Shown: positions 38,881 to 50,365, counted from the stretch's first letter. The stretch: 64,000 nucleotides of DNA from Euclidia mi (GCA_944739405.2 OX123196.2:72501688-72565687), one strand, 5' to 3'. Made by a program: numbers and translations. The notes: a model not told the origin generated them from the letters alone.

Positions 38881-40133
38881 ATATTTTATTTATTTAATTT
38901 TATAATATTTAATTGACTAGAAAATCCAGTGAAAGATAGCAATGTTGAATATTGTAGATTAATAATTCATAGTTATCAATATGTATCATGCTTTTATAAC
39001 AGCATTCTAAGAACTTAGGATGTGTGTAGTAGTTACTTTTATTATTTGGCATAACAAATATACACAAATTAAAATGTATGGATCTGAAATGTAGTCAGGC
39101 ACATAAAACAACTTTATGCATAAACAAGTAACATTGCAAAGGCTTCAGTAATTTGTGTTCTTTTTTAATTTGGGTAATTTAAATATACAAAAAGCATCTT
39201 AATACAAATCATACACAATAATAGCAGGACAACAACACTGTTACATTCTACATTATAGGGGCATGATGATAGTCGCATATTTACAAGTAAGGATCAGGAC
39301 TCTATGGTACAAACAGGGGTGAAGCAACAGTATTTGTTGGGAGATAAGTTACTCATTAGTATTAATAACAGAATCTACCAGCAATCGATTAGTAAACTAT
39401 TCGAAGCACACGCTACATATAAGGCAAGGGTAAGGATGAATCATTGAAATAACTGATGAATACCAAATTAGTGGGACAACTTACAGAGGACGAGCAACCA
39501 GAGAGAGTCCCGACCTTCGACTGGTTAGAATACACCTTACGAGCCTCCCCAGCATTCCTATAAATAGGGAAAATCAATTTTGCTGTATTTAGAAGACCCT
39601 TCATGCAGCACTAACAGGGACATCGGAACAAGGGCAGGGGAACCATTTACCCGGAAGATTGCTGGTATTTGCGTCCCAGAGTCATCTAAAGAAACTTATT
39701 GAACTTCTTACTCAGTATATGTTGATATTTATTGATTATTTCACATAAGATTCCGTTAAAAAACAAACATCCACGAATTTCTTGTTTACAGCTTAGACAT
39801 TTCACTGACAGATGCAATCAATGTTGCCATTACGCGTTACAATTTTATTTCTGACGGAATATCAGGTGTGGTCAACCGAAAACGAAAACCATTTCACCTG
39901 TTTAGCCTAAGTTTTTATCGCTTTCTTTTTACCTGTGTCCCAGACCTGGATGTATACAATACATGTTCTGTGATCTTTGATTGTATTATATGCCTTACAT
40001 ATTTTTTAACCGTACTGATTTTACGTTTAAGTAAAATGATTTAGAAATTGATTGAATATAACATAAAAATAGCTTACTACTAAAACTGAAAAAAATACTA
40101 TTTTTAGAACATTTATTGTTGAACTATTTATTT
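38881..40133. other. AT-rich sequence without recognised feature
   Basis: Short open frames only (such as 39413-39604, minus); none resembles a known family. Confidence 0.45.
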
Positions 40134-40135
40134 AG

Positions 40136-40412
40136 TGAGTGTGACGACCGGTTGGCGCCGCGGGAGTGTAAGCGACCGCTACGCCGAAGGTCGCGGGTTC
40201 GATTCCCGCTCAAGTCAAACATTTGTGTGCATGAACATGGATGTTTGTCTTGGTCTGGGTGTTTCTATGTATAATATGTATGTATTTACAAAAAAAAAAG
40301 TATATATATGTATGTTTATCCATTATCTAGTACCCATAGTACAAGCTTCTGCTTAGTTTGGGACTAGATGGTGTTGTGTGAATGTCGTAGAATATTATTA
40401 TATTATTATTAA
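40136..40412 (+). mobile_element. tRNA-derived SINE (family S3)
   Basis: A tRNA-like head (GACGACCGGTTGGCGCCGCG ... GGTCGCGGGTTCGATTCCCG with a B-box), a body with CATGGATGTTTGTCTTGGTC, and a tail AGCTTCTGCTTAGTTTGGGA ending in TATTATTATT. Confidence 0.85.
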
Positions 40413-40795
40413 AACAGCGTGCCGGCCAGCGGCATGCTCGATGACAAATAAATGAGGAAATGTGACTCTGTGATGTGTGTCTGTGACACACATTTTCTGA
40501 TTTCGTATTTATGTGCTAAAATATTTTTTTTGACACACTAGACGATTTATTCTTTGTACCGCTCCTATGGTAATAGGAAATACATATATATGAAACCAAG
40601 TATCAAACCTTAGCGCTGTATACACATGCGCCCATACCTTACTTTAAGGCCCATACACAATACATACTACAGATAAAAGCTATAACCTATATAATATAAT
40701 TATGTAGATGCTATCATCCTCCTAGAGTTATCTCAGTTTCAACCCGGAATCCGCTTACTAGTCTAACCGGATTTGACTGTATATTAGGTTGTTAT

Positions 40796-41070
40796 TTAGG
40801 AGCGGTGGTAGCCCAGTGTAACGGACTGCTGAGATGATGGTCTCGGGTTCGATCCCCAGGTACCCCGGGCACACACTTCTGACTTTTTGAAGTTATGTGT
40901 GTATGTTTAATTATCGCTCGCTTAACAATGTGCCCGATAGATGGCAATAGGCTCGCCCCCTATTATATTGGGACCGAAACATAACTGGCGAAGTGTGGGT
41001 GTGTAATAGGTACACCTCTGCCTAGCCCTTCGGGGATAAAAGGCGTGAAGTTATGTTATGTTATTAGGTT
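40796..41070 (+). mobile_element. tRNA-derived SINE S1, forward copy with variant head
   Basis: The head GAGCGGTGGTAGCCCAGTGT ... GGTCTCGGGTTCGATCCCCA is a different tRNA-like head joined to the S1 body (CAATAGGCTCGCCCCCTATT) and tail (CCCTTCGGGGATAAAAGGCG, TTATG). Confidence 0.8.
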
Positions 41071-41134
41071 AACCACAGAGCTTCTGCCTGTCTGACCACC
41101 GCGACCCAAAGGAACAGCGATATTCAATGGCTCA

Positions 41135-41312
41135 GACTCATCATCATCTTCTTGCCCTGGTCCCAATCTATTTGGGGTCGGCGCAGTACGTCCTTCGCTT
41201 CCATTCTTTTCTGTCGCCCGTCATCTGATCATTTACCCCTTTCTCTTTCATATCCATCCTCACACAGTCCATCCATCTTTTCCTTGGCCTCCCTCTCCCT
41301 TTCCATCCCTCA
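41135..41312 (-). pseudogene. RTE LINE C-terminal tail, reverse copy
   Basis: The reverse complement encodes GRPRKRWMDCV, MKEKG, DRKEWKR-TYCADPK-type text, matching the end of the RTE copy at 5100-5230. Confidence 0.65.
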
Positions 41313-41539
41313 ATTCAATGGCTCAGACTAGCGTCAGTTTATTTAGAGGTACTGACTATACCTATAACGACTGTCAAAGATCTTCATGACAGTCGGGACC
41401 GACGGCTCTACCGCATATTACGTGCTTTCCGAGGCGTAGGGCAAGCGTTAATTAACAATTACACACGCATTTTAGTGGTACGCGCTGTGGATTCAAACCG
41501 GATACTAGGGTAACGCTACCTTGATCTTGATCTATAGTT

Positions 41540-42470
41540 CTATACATTTGAAGTGTCTGTCTGTGATTTAAAAAAAACGATTTTTTTCGTGTTCATAATT
41601 ATACTTAGTTAGTTACATGAAACCAAGTCATAAAAAACCTTTTTTAAATTGTCATCTACTTAATGGAAGGAAAGAGGAACAAAACGAGCGTATTCGTGTG
41701 ATCGCTCTGGTGCTTTTCAGATATTGATATTTCATGGTAATTATGTATTTCATTTAAAATAATGATATTCAATTGGTAGATTTTTACTATTGGCCTTCAA
41801 TTTACACAAACAGTTACGGAAATATTAAAGTTAAAAAAATATCGCGACCAGAGCAATCATAATTGGTGCCAGAGCGATCGTAAATAGTGAAATAATTGAA
41901 ACAAAAATATAAATTATTGATAAAATATTACTTATTTATTTAACCGTTTTCAGTCATATTCAGTGTACGTGTAACAAGATCAGTAAGAGAAATGTATTAT
42001 TTTAAAAAATTCAAAGCATATTATCCGTCATACATATCAAAAATAAGAATCTTTTATAAAAAATAGTTTTATAAAAACAAATTAACATAACTTTAAAAAT
42101 TAACTTTTGGCAACCCAGGAAGGGTTATAAATTAAATGTTATATGCATAGTTCATCATTTTTCATTGTTACAGTCGGGTACTACTACTTAAAATAGATTT
42201 ATAACGCACAAGTAATGCAAAATATCATCGCTCTGGTCTTTTTGGACAGAGCAATCAGAGCCACAGAGATCAGAAAAGGTCACAAAATCATGAATATAGC
42301 CGAATTTTAAAGCAATAGAAAGTTGTGATTTCATCTCATAAAAAACATCATAAAGATCACTTAATTCACATAACAAACACATTCACAGGCTTACTACTGA
42401 ATTTAAATAATATGCCATAGTAATCATAAAATTCGAGAACCAAAGCCAGAGCAATCATAAACTTACCTTC
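41540..42470. other. AT-rich sequence without recognised feature
   Basis: No gene or repeat recognised. The word AGAGCAATCA/AGAGCGATCG recurs several times (41697-42463) without forming an array. Confidence 0.4.
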
Positions 42471-42471
42471 C

Positions 42472-42625
42472 TAATGTTGGAACGTGGGAACGTGGCACAC
42501 GGAGTATCCTCCTCGGCGTTAGACCACAACTGACGTTGCCCCGCGGGAGGGGAATAGAGTGTCTTTAACGCGTAACTAGGGATGAGGGCGATGTTTTACC
42601 GCAGAGCGATGAGATAAAATGCCCG
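42472..42625 (-). other. GC-richer block ending in a strong donor-like site (possible exon or repeat)
   Basis: On the minus strand the block runs TAGTTACGCGTTAAAGACAC ... CAACATTAGGAAG|GTAAGTTT. A frame ending SNAEEDTPCATFPRSNIRK is in phase 0 with exon E2. No start codon in context is seen. I suspect a widespread lepidopteran repeat rather than a true 5' exon. Confidence 0.3.
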
Positions 42626-43199
42626 GTCACGATTTTAAATTCAAATTGTGGCAAAATTATTGTTAATATAACTAAAAATATTTTATTACTATGAAGATTA
42701 ACTATTTTTTATGTAAAATAAATAAGTTGTTTGATGTGATCCTTCTCATTAAAAAGTTAAAAAATATTTTTTTAATTCAATCGGGAGTTGGGTCAACCCA
42801 GAGTGATCAGGATTTTAGGGTTTAAGATTTTTTTTTAATAATCAAAGAAACTTATTCATAATATTAGCCTTGTACCATGTAGATTAAACACCTGTCTATA
42901 AAAAAATATTTTGAAAACATTTTTCGATTTGATAATGGTTTTATCCCGCCCGACACGCAAAAATATGCCTCTGGAGATCGACCCGTTTCGCCTTTGCACG
43001 AGGCATCCTCAGGAGCGATGAGCAAGGACTGAGCACAGTCGGTTCCCATCGCTCCAGGTAATCTCAGCTGGAATAGCTTAACCAATTTTAATGAATTTTT
43101 CACTGGCAGAAAGTAAAGTTTGTAAGCCAACATATAAGCTACAAGAGGATGCTAAGCTACGCCCGCCATTTTTATTTTTTTATTCTTTCTGCTTGTAGT

Positions 43200-43670
43200 C
43201 TTTGGGATTTCGGGAAATCCCTTCTTAGTGCACTCCTACGGTTCATAAGGAACATAGGAATGTACCCAGAGGGTAAGTTATTTGTAACATTATGAACAAT
43301 ACCAGTTTTTCTTGCCTTAAAACAGATTTATTAAATTACAGCATGTCTGAGTTCTCTTGGACAAAAAAGGCATTCGAGGAAGTGGTTTGGATAAAGGAAC
43401 CAAGTGAAAGTAGGCAAGTTTGTTATTTATATTAATTACTGCATGGGTGGCGTAGTGGTTTAAGCGGCCGCCTCGCCGTGTACCACTGCGTCACGCGCTG
43501 TGAGTTCCACGTGAAGAAGTGATGCACAAATTGTTGTTACAAGTCTAGGTGTAAATTCGGGTAATCACCAGTAGCGCACCCTTAAATTTCAGCATCTTGC
43601 TGTACATAGTTTTGGCTGTCGTTGACTGTCAGTCAGTCATTAGCGCTAGAATTTTATATACTTAATATAT
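43200..43670 (+). repeat. Dispersed GTCAGTCAG-type repeat interrupted by a SINE-like insert
   Basis: GATTTCGGGAAATCCCTTCT to AAGGAACATAGG (43205-43255) corresponds to the first half of the repeat at 25790. ATTTCAGCATCTTGCTG ... TGACTGTCAGTCAGTC ... TTTTATATACTTAATAT (about 43575-43670) corresponds to the second half. Between them is unrelated sequence with a tRNA-like head at 43445-43515. Confidence 0.55.
43440..43520 (+). mobile_element. tRNA-like SINE head, uninterrupted copy
   Basis: GGGTGGCGTAGTGGTTTAAG then CGGCCGCCTCGCCGTG is the same head that is split by the TTAA element at 12304/14265; here the TTTAAG is intact. Confidence 0.65.
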
Positions 43671-44184
43671 ACAGATGTCTTAGTTGATTAGGTATATACC
43701 AACTTCTCAAGCGCCCCTTCTTTTACTCTTTTATACTAACTGACTAACTGACTGTGCGGATGCATAGGGACGTTATTAGGAGTGGTGTAGGTACCTACTG
43801 GAAGAGTGACAGAGAGCGTTGAGTTTGGTCCAGATAAGTTTCTTTTGTAGTCCGTGAGAAGAAAAAAGTTTCGACGCCACTAGCTGGGCACATACCGTTA
43901 CACCCACTTCATTTACGGTTACTGTTTCACACCCGTGGGTCATACAGTGATTTATGGAGAAATGGAGCTCATAGAGTGATGTCAGAGAGAAATGGAGCAT
44001 TTCCTGGTTTGCAGTAAGTTCTTCTCTCTGTCATTTAGTAGTCTGCGGATTTGAGTTAGCAGCGCATTTGTATGAGAACGATGGGTTGAACGATGTGCTT
44101 TTGCTACAACATCAAGACTACATACACAATTTCAGCCTATATATATTTTATAAGAAATAGGCAAATGTCTATGACTGTATCAAT

Positions 44185-44625
44185 TCAATCAATTTATGGG
44201 GTACAGCTGCTGATATACAGACTATTTTTGTCATTCAAAAAAGGGCCATACGTGCAATTTATAAGTTAGGTGCTAGAGATTCTTTACGTGATAAATTTAA
44301 AGAAGTAGACATATTGACAGTTGCATCGCAATATATATATGCTAACTTAATGTACATTAAGAAAAACTTAATTCTATACCGCAAAAATAGTGATTTGCAT
44401 AACGTGAACACAAGGAATAAGCATAAACTGGTGGGAACTAACTACCGTCTACATAAAGTTCAGAACTCATTTGCGGGGATTGGTATACGATTTTTCAACA
44501 AATTGCCTCTTGAAATAATGAATTTACCCCTGCACAAATACAAACGGACAATTAGAAACTTTCTTTTACAAAGGGGTTATTACACTATTAAGGAATTTTT
44601 AAATGATAAGACACCGTGGGGATAG
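44185..44625 (+). pseudogene. Jockey/CR1-like LINE ORF2 C-terminal fragment
   Basis: The frame includes LWGTAADIQTIFVIQKRAIR, LRDKFKEVDILTVASQYIYA, NTRNKHKLVGTNYRLHKVQN and GIGIRFFNKLPLEI, ending at 44625. This is the region after the RT palm in CR1/jockey-like elements. No catalytic domain; 5'-truncated. Confidence 0.8.
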
Positions 44626-44639
44626 GCTTAGGCTTGTTT

Positions 44640-45337
44640 AACTCACGATTACTTTATTTACCTACATGTTAAATGGAGGTGCCTCGTGAACACATGATTT
44701 TTGCAGGATTTGGATATTTTTATGATTTGTTGCTAAGACTATAGAATGTTCGTTAAATCTGTGATTTGTTGAATGTAGTTTAACATTATTTATCCCTGAT
44801 CATGTCGTTGTTTACTTGTCACCTTTACAAAATTCTTTCTACATTTGCATTCCTTCACGCGTTCCACTAATTTATGTTAATAATAACGATCTGGAAAATG
44901 GAGTTAATTGGCGGTCATGGCACAGAATAATTAATAGTACCTACTAACGTAGTCATGGTCAGTATTGGTATACTAGATTGTTTCTTACTGCCGGTTTGTA
45001 TACCGTTGTCGTCATGCTCACTAAAATGTCATTTCTTGTGGTGGCGTCGTGTGTTGGGACATCCCTGTCCCTCTAATATGGCGAGAGGGATGATGGCTGG
45101 CACATGCGTCATACTCGTGAACGGGTGCTACTTGCGATGACTGGTCGATGACGGTCTTGCGGGCTGGTATTAGATTTTAATATTTAACTGCATCATTTCC
45201 ATCATGGTTCTGATCACTCTCGCGGATTGTCTGCATTATTAGGTATATATAATGTAAGTGGATGCTCCTGTTTCACCATGTCTATTCTGAGGAGGCTAAC
45301 CAAAAGTATTATGCTTGAGTATTATGATGTACAGTAA

Positions 45338-45340
<3 letters not shown>
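44640..45340. other. No recognised feature
   Basis: Mostly AT-rich; short open frames only. Confidence 0.4.
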
Positions 45341-45341
<1 letters not shown>

Positions 45342-45371
<30 letters not shown>

Positions 45372-45372
45372 T
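45342..45372. repeat. (TAA)n microsatellite, insertion site of Dong-like element
   Basis: About nine AAT/TAA repeats end exactly where the 5' region of the retrotransposon starts; further AATAATAATA lies at the 3' side near 48968-48979. Confidence 0.9.
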
Positions 45373-48300
45373 TTCTCCCCGCCGACGTCGCCAACACCCG
45401 TACGCTGCCGTGGGAGAGGCCGGCCACCGCTACGCTTGGGACCCCGAGACCCACCGGTCTCGAACAGGGCCCCCGCTCCCGGTGGTAATGTGCACCGCAT
45501 GAAATGGACTAAAACCATGAATGAAAACGTCATGCGGGCATATTTTGTGGCTACAGAGGGGGGTACCAACCTTACTGCGTATCGTGACCGCATGCTGCCT
45601 CTGTTTCAGGACTTGGAACCAGCTGTCAACGTTTCGGCACAGCGACTATCGGATCAAGTGCGGGCTATCCAGCGCTGCCGCCTGCTGGATAACGACGCAC
45701 TTGAGAGGCTACGCTCTGACTTACAACGTAACCCTCCTATGCCTTCTTCTACGAGTGTACAAGTTTTAAATATTGTCAGAACGGAAAGGAATGTTGAAGA
45801 GGTGCATAGTAGGGATACACAAGTAAGTACCCAGTACATAGATGAATTAAGGAGTACTTTGGAGTGCACTATTCGGGAGTATCGTTTTGTGAATACAGCA
45901 GATAGGCCCCGCTTACCACGTTTGCCCACGCACAAGAAAAATATAGCGCTGGTGTGTGCCCTGGATTCACTATTGTCCACGTATTTAGACAATAGTGAAG
46001 ATCTTAGCGATACCCACTCGATTCTGTACTGTGCGGCTGTTACAGCGTGTCGAGTGGCAGGTATTAAAATACCAAATGGTAGTAATACTGCCCCTCGAAC
46101 CAATGCTGTACCGGCCTGGCAGTGCAGGATTGAGCGTCGTATCGCTGAGGCCAGGGCGCTTATCGGAAAGCTAATTTGCTTCAGGTCGGGCAATACAAGA
46201 CCGAGAGTGATGCGTTTTGTGACTCGGGCGTTCTTAGGCACGGGCCTTAGTCGCCAAGAATACGAATCACGAGTCACAGAACGCATCGATTACCTGAAGC
46301 AAAAAGTTTGTGCGTGGGCAAATCGTATAAGACGGTACAAAAAGCGGTTGGACCGATACACCCAGAATAGGGCATTCCAAAAAGATGAAAGGTGGGTATA
46401 TAGAAGTTGGGAGCGAACTGATCCAGGTGTGGATGATGGGTGTCTGCCGGATGTTGAGGCAACGAACGCTTTCTGGCGCAGCATTTGGTCGATGCCCATC
46501 AGCCACACTGAGGGTGATTGGTTTGGGGATGTTAAGCGAGCATGTGAGGGAATACCCCAAATGCAGCGCGTAGCCATAGAAACAACGGATGTAGCTTGTA
46601 CAGTCCGTTCATTATCTAACTGGAAATCAGCGGGACCGGACGGACTGCACAACTTCTGGTTGAAGTGGCTACGTAGTGCCCATGCTCGGTTGGCATCCCA
46701 ATTCCAGGCATCTTTGGAATCGGGCTCGATCCCAACTTTTATGACAAGTGGTACCACTCACCTGCTCTTTAAGTCAGGCTGTACCACGGACCCCAAAAAT
46801 TATAGACCGATAACGTGTCTACCGACCGTGTATAAACTTCTTACATCCATTTTGAGGACGAAGATGTTATTACATATAAGAAATAATAACATTATGTCAG
46901 TGGCTCAAAATGGATGTAAGAATGGGGCCCGTGGTACAAAAGAGCTACTCCTATTTGACATGGCCATTAGCCAGCAGGTGCGGCGCAATCGAAAGGATCT
47001 GGCGACATGCTGGATAGATTACAAGAAGGCCTACGACTCCGTGCCACATACATGGCTCTTGAGGGTGCTGGAGTTATATAAAGTCGATATAACTCTATGC
47101 ACCTTCTTGAAGGCATGTATGGGGCAGTGGAGTACGGTCCTTCGCTATCCAGGGTGGCGGCAGATTCGCGATTGCGGTGCTCCTCTAAAGATCGAACGGG
47201 GTATATTCCAAGGTGACAGTTTGAGTCCCTTGTGGTTTTGTCTAGCTCTGAATCCTCTCAGCACTTTGCTAGAGGGATCTGGGCTAGGCTATCGGTTGCA
47301 ACGTAGAGGTCAAGTTATATCCCACCTCTTTTATATGGATGACCTTAAATTATTTGCCCCCACCACTTTCCAATTGACAGCGTTACTAAATGTAACTGAA
47401 ACGTTTAGTAATTCTATCAAGATGGAATTTGGTGTGGATAAGTGTGCGGTCATGCATGTAAAACGAGGTGGTATTGTGGAATCTGATAGAATAGAGCTTT
47501 CAGATTCCACAAAACTTAGATCTCTATCTGCGACCGAGACTTACAAGTATCTGGGTATGGCGCAGGCCTTAGGTATTGCTGAGACTGCCATGAAACAATC
47601 ATTGCGGGAGCGCTTCTTTGGCCGCCTGAAGAAAATACTGAAAAGTTTTTTATCAGGCGGCAACAGGGTGCGTGCCTATAATGGTTGGGCCATGCCAGTC
47701 TTAGCGTACTCCTTCGGCATACTCAGATGGACTCAATCAGAACTGGACGCCTTGGACAGAAAGGTCCGTTTTCTATTGACTGAATATCGAATGCACCACC
47801 CGCGGTCATCAGTGATGAGATTGTACATCCCGCGGAAATGTGGTGGTCGGGGTTTCTTAAGTGCTAAGGACCTCCACAACCGCGAGGTGTACAATCTTAG
47901 AGAATATTTTCTCAAGGCTGACACGGGTGTGCATCGTGATATTGTTGCTGTAGACAACGGACTTACCCCGTTGGGTCTGGCAAAAGAGAGCTGGCGCAAA
48001 CCTGTTGTACTTAGTATTGAAGAGCGTAGGGAAGTATGGAAAGACAAAGAGTTGCATGGACGTTTTTATCGGGCCTTGCATGGGCCCGATGTAGACCTCA
48101 TGTCATCAGTAGCCTGGCTACGGTTTGGTGATTTATTTGCAGAGACCGAAGGTTTTGCTTGTGCAATTATGGACGAAGTTGTCATGACGAACAACTACCG
48201 TAAGTATATTCTGAAGGATGGGACTGTTGACATATGTCGGGCGTGTCACCAGCCCGGCGAATCTCTCAGACATATAGTTTCCGGTTGTTCTCGTCTTGCC

Positions 48301-48967
48301 AACGGCGAATACTTGCACAGGCACAATCAAGTAGCCAGGATCGTCCATCAGCAGCTTGCCTTAAAATATGACCTTGTACCCTTTGAAGTACCGTACTACA
48401 GGTATGTGCCCGATCCAGTTCTCGAAAATGGCCGTGCCACTATGTACTGGGATCGGTCTATCATCACCGATAGGACTATCGTGGCTAACAAGCCCGATAT
48501 TGTGGTGATAGATCGATCAGAACGCCTTGCAATGATCGTTGATGTTACTATTCCCCATGACGAGAATCTCGTGAAAGCCGAAAAAGACAAGGAAATCAAA
48601 TATTTGGACCTGGCTCACGAGATTGTCGACATGTGGGATGTGGAGTCTGCGATCATTGTACCGATAGTCGTGTCAGTTAATGGTCTCATTGCCAAGAGCC
48701 TCGACCACCATCTCAAGAGGCTCTCGTTAGACGGCTGGATCAAGTCCTCCATACAAAAGGCAGTATTGTTGGACACGACGCGCATAGTTCGGAGGTTCCT
48801 CTCTCTGGAGCCCTAACCACCGGTAGCTTGGTCCCTGTGCCCGGTACCGGTGGGTCTCCGTGGTCCCATTTTATATATTTAAATTTATATATCGTATCTA
48901 TTGTGTATATTGTATTGTAATATTTAGTATATAAAATGTGGCTATGAGAAAAAGGTTATATAAAAGG
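45373..48967 (+). mobile_element. Dong-like (R4-clade) non-LTR retrotransposon, apparently full length
   Basis: A short GC-rich leader, one long ORF (45436-48816) and a 3' UTR of about 150 bp. It is bordered by (TAA)n on the left and AATAATAATA on the right. Dong of Bombyx mori is known to insert into TAA repeats, and the protein architecture fits that clade. No decay is visible. Confidence 0.87.
45436..48816 (+). CDS. R4/Dong-type reverse transcriptase with restriction-like endonuclease, intact 1,126 codons
   Basis: Single ORF. The N-terminus (about residues 22-70, KWTKTMNENVMRAYF...) resembles a Myb/SANT-like DNA-binding module. RT motifs: SAGPDGLHNFWLKW (about 396-410), YRPITCLPTVYKL, CWIDYKKAYDSVPHTW, GIFQGDSLSPLWFC, and the catalytic YMDD at 633-636. 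A CX2CX8HX4C knuckle (C934, C937, H946, C951) precedes a restriction-like endonuclease with PD at 1020-1021 and D1036 in AMIVDVTIPHDENL, then KYLDLAHEI. This order (RT, knuckle, endonuclease) is that of site-specific R2/R4-type elements, which nick a target and prime reverse transcription there. No stop or frameshift. The start could instead be the Met at 45499. Confidence 0.92.
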   Translation: MGPRDPPVSNRAPAPGGNVHRMKWTKTMNENVMRAYFVATEGGTNLTAYRDRMLPLFQDLEPAVNVSAQRLSDQVRAIQRCRLLDNDALERLRSDLQRNPPMPSSTSVQVLNIVRTERNVEEVHSRDTQVSTQYIDELRSTLECTIREYRFVNTADRPRLPRLPTHKKNIALVCALDSLLSTYLDNSEDLSDTHSILYCAAVTACRVAGIKIPNGSNTAPRTNAVPAWQCRIERRIAEARALIGKLICFRSGNTRPRVMRFVTRAFLGTGLSRQEYESRVTERIDYLKQKVCAWANRIRRYKKRLDRYTQNRAFQKDERWVYRSWERTDPGVDDGCLPDVEATNAFWRSIWSMPISHTEGDWFGDVKRACEGIPQMQRVAIETTDVACTVRSLSNWKSAGPDGLHNFWLKWLRSAHARLASQFQASLESGSIPTFMTSGTTHLLFKSGCTTDPKNYRPITCLPTVYKLLTSILRTKMLLHIRNNNIMSVAQNGCKNGARGTKELLLFDMAISQQVRRNRKDLATCWIDYKKAYDSVPHTWLLRVLELYKVDITLCTFLKACMGQWSTVLRYPGWRQIRDCGAPLKIERGIFQGDSLSPLWFCLALNPLSTLLEGSGLGYRLQRRGQVISHLFYMDDLKLFAPTTFQLTALLNVTETFSNSIKMEFGVDKCAVMHVKRGGIVESDRIELSDSTKLRSLSATETYKYLGMAQALGIAETAMKQSLRERFFGRLKKILKSFLSGGNRVRAYNGWAMPVLAYSFGILRWTQSELDALDRKVRFLLTEYRMHHPRSSVMRLYIPRKCGGRGFLSAKDLHNREVYNLREYFLKADTGVHRDIVAVDNGLTPLGLAKESWRKPVVLSIEERREVWKDKELHGRFYRALHGPDVDLMSSVAWLRFGDLFAETEGFACAIMDEVVMTNNYRKYILKDGTVDICRACHQPGESLRHIVSGCSRLANGEYLHRHNQVARIVHQQLALKYDLVPFEVPYYRYVPDPVLENGRATMYWDRSIITDRTIVANKPDIVVIDRSERLAMIVDVTIPHDENLVKAEKDKEIKYLDLAHEIVDMWDVESAIIVPIVVSVNGLIAKSLDHHLKRLSLDGWIKSSIQKAVLLDTTRIVRRFLSLEP

Positions 48968-49140
48968 AATAATAATATAATTTATTTCTCTCCACAATAT
49001 AAATGAAAAATATATACAAATAAATCTTCGCATAATGGGTTGGCATTTGACATATACAAGTGATATAGAAGGTGTAACAGTTGCAGCACCTTACAAAATG
49101 TAAATTGTGTATTATGCTAAACCTGGCGATGAAAAAGAGT

Positions 49141-49345
49141 GACCGTGAGTTTTATTGCCCGTTCTTTCTCATGGTTCTACCTATTGCTTTGCGAACGTGG
49201 CAGTAAATGTAAATGTATAAGCATACAGTAATAATGTTTTAAATTTGAGTATAAGTAATTATTTTATAAAATTATTATTTTGACGTTCATAAGCGTCACA
49301 TAATGACCCAAATGAATAAAGGATTTTGAATTTGAATTTGAAATT
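49141..49345 (+). repeat. LINE 3'-tail fragment (GAATAAA...TTTGAA)n
   Basis: GAGTTTTATTGCCCGTTCTT, GGTTCTACCTATTGCTTTGC, TTGACGTTCATAAGCGTCAC, ATGAATAAAGGATTTTGAAT and a TTTGAA repeat tail. Confidence 0.65.
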
Positions 49346-49869
49346 TCGTAAAGCAATATTTCGTTCCTTGTTCGATGAGCTACACGTATCACACACGGTC
49401 TATGTCCAAGCAGGTAGTTCAAGGTAACACAAGAGGCACGCACAACGCACAGTGTTATCCGCTGACCGTCTAAGCTAATAAGTACTTACTTGGACTTGCC
49501 GCTAAGTGGCGAGGTCGGATACAATCTCATAACCGCCGCTAGACAATGTGACGTTCTTTAATTAGTGTATGTAAGCCGCACTACCTGTCGGATTAACTCG
49601 GCCGACCGACTATTTTACCTACTTAGTAGGGTAATTCGTGAGGTATCCAATATTCATTGACTTATACTTTTGTACATTATAAGATGTAAGTGGATGCTCC
49701 TGTTACACAAGATTCACACTGGATGGCTACTACAGCACTTAATCTGCATTCATTATTGAAGTACTATGTAAGCTCCTAATTACTATTTACAAGTAATTAA
49801 TTACAATGTGAAACAGTTGCAGCTCCTTACAAAAACAAAATATGTAACATAACACTGGCGATTAAAAAG

Positions 49870-50365
49870 AGTGGCCACGAGTTTTATTGCCCGTTCTTTC
49901 TCGTGGTTCTACCTATTGCTTTGCGAATGGGCAGTAAATGTAAATGTAGAAGCATTAAGTAATTTATTTTAAAATTTGACGTTCATAAGCACAGAAATAA
50001 ATAGTAATAGAACGGTGACATGGGCGTGGTGCGCGTGTCAAACTATTGCACTATAGCGCATGTGTTTACACATGTTGTACAACATTATTCTGCCTGACAA
50101 TCAGCAATGGTCAATTTTTATATAAACAATAACATAATTTCATTTTCCACAGCTACATCACACACACACATCGATAATAATTCCTTAGTGTCCCCTCATT
50201 ATCTATACGTCACTGTGGGCGGGGCTTGCTGAAATGTGGCACGCGCGAAATGTACGCGATGACGTGACATTCACCGTTCTATTACTATTTATTTCTGTGT
50301 TCATAAGCGTCACGTTGTGACCTAGATGAATAAATGATTTTGACTTTGACTTTGACTTTGTAGTC
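49870..50365 (+). repeat. LINE 3'-tail fragment split by a hAT-like MITE
   Basis: Part one, 49870-49989, ends in GTTCATAAG. Part two resumes at 50300 TTCATAAGCGTCACGTTGTG and ends GATTTTGACTTTGACTTTG. Confidence 0.75.
49990..50299. mobile_element. hAT-like MITE, 310 bp, 8-bp target duplication TTCATAAG
   Basis: TIRs CACAGAAATAAATAGTAATA... and the matching right end (reverse complement identical for 29 bp through GAACGGTGA). TTCATAAG occurs at 49982-49989 and 50300-50307. CA...TG termini and an 8-bp duplication fit hAT transposons. A left-truncated copy is at 54758-55034. Confidence 0.88.

Noticed and set aside
40141..40221. Genuine tRNA gene
   Set aside because: The tRNA-like stretch with a B-box is the head of a SINE, with body and tail following; pairing is degenerate.
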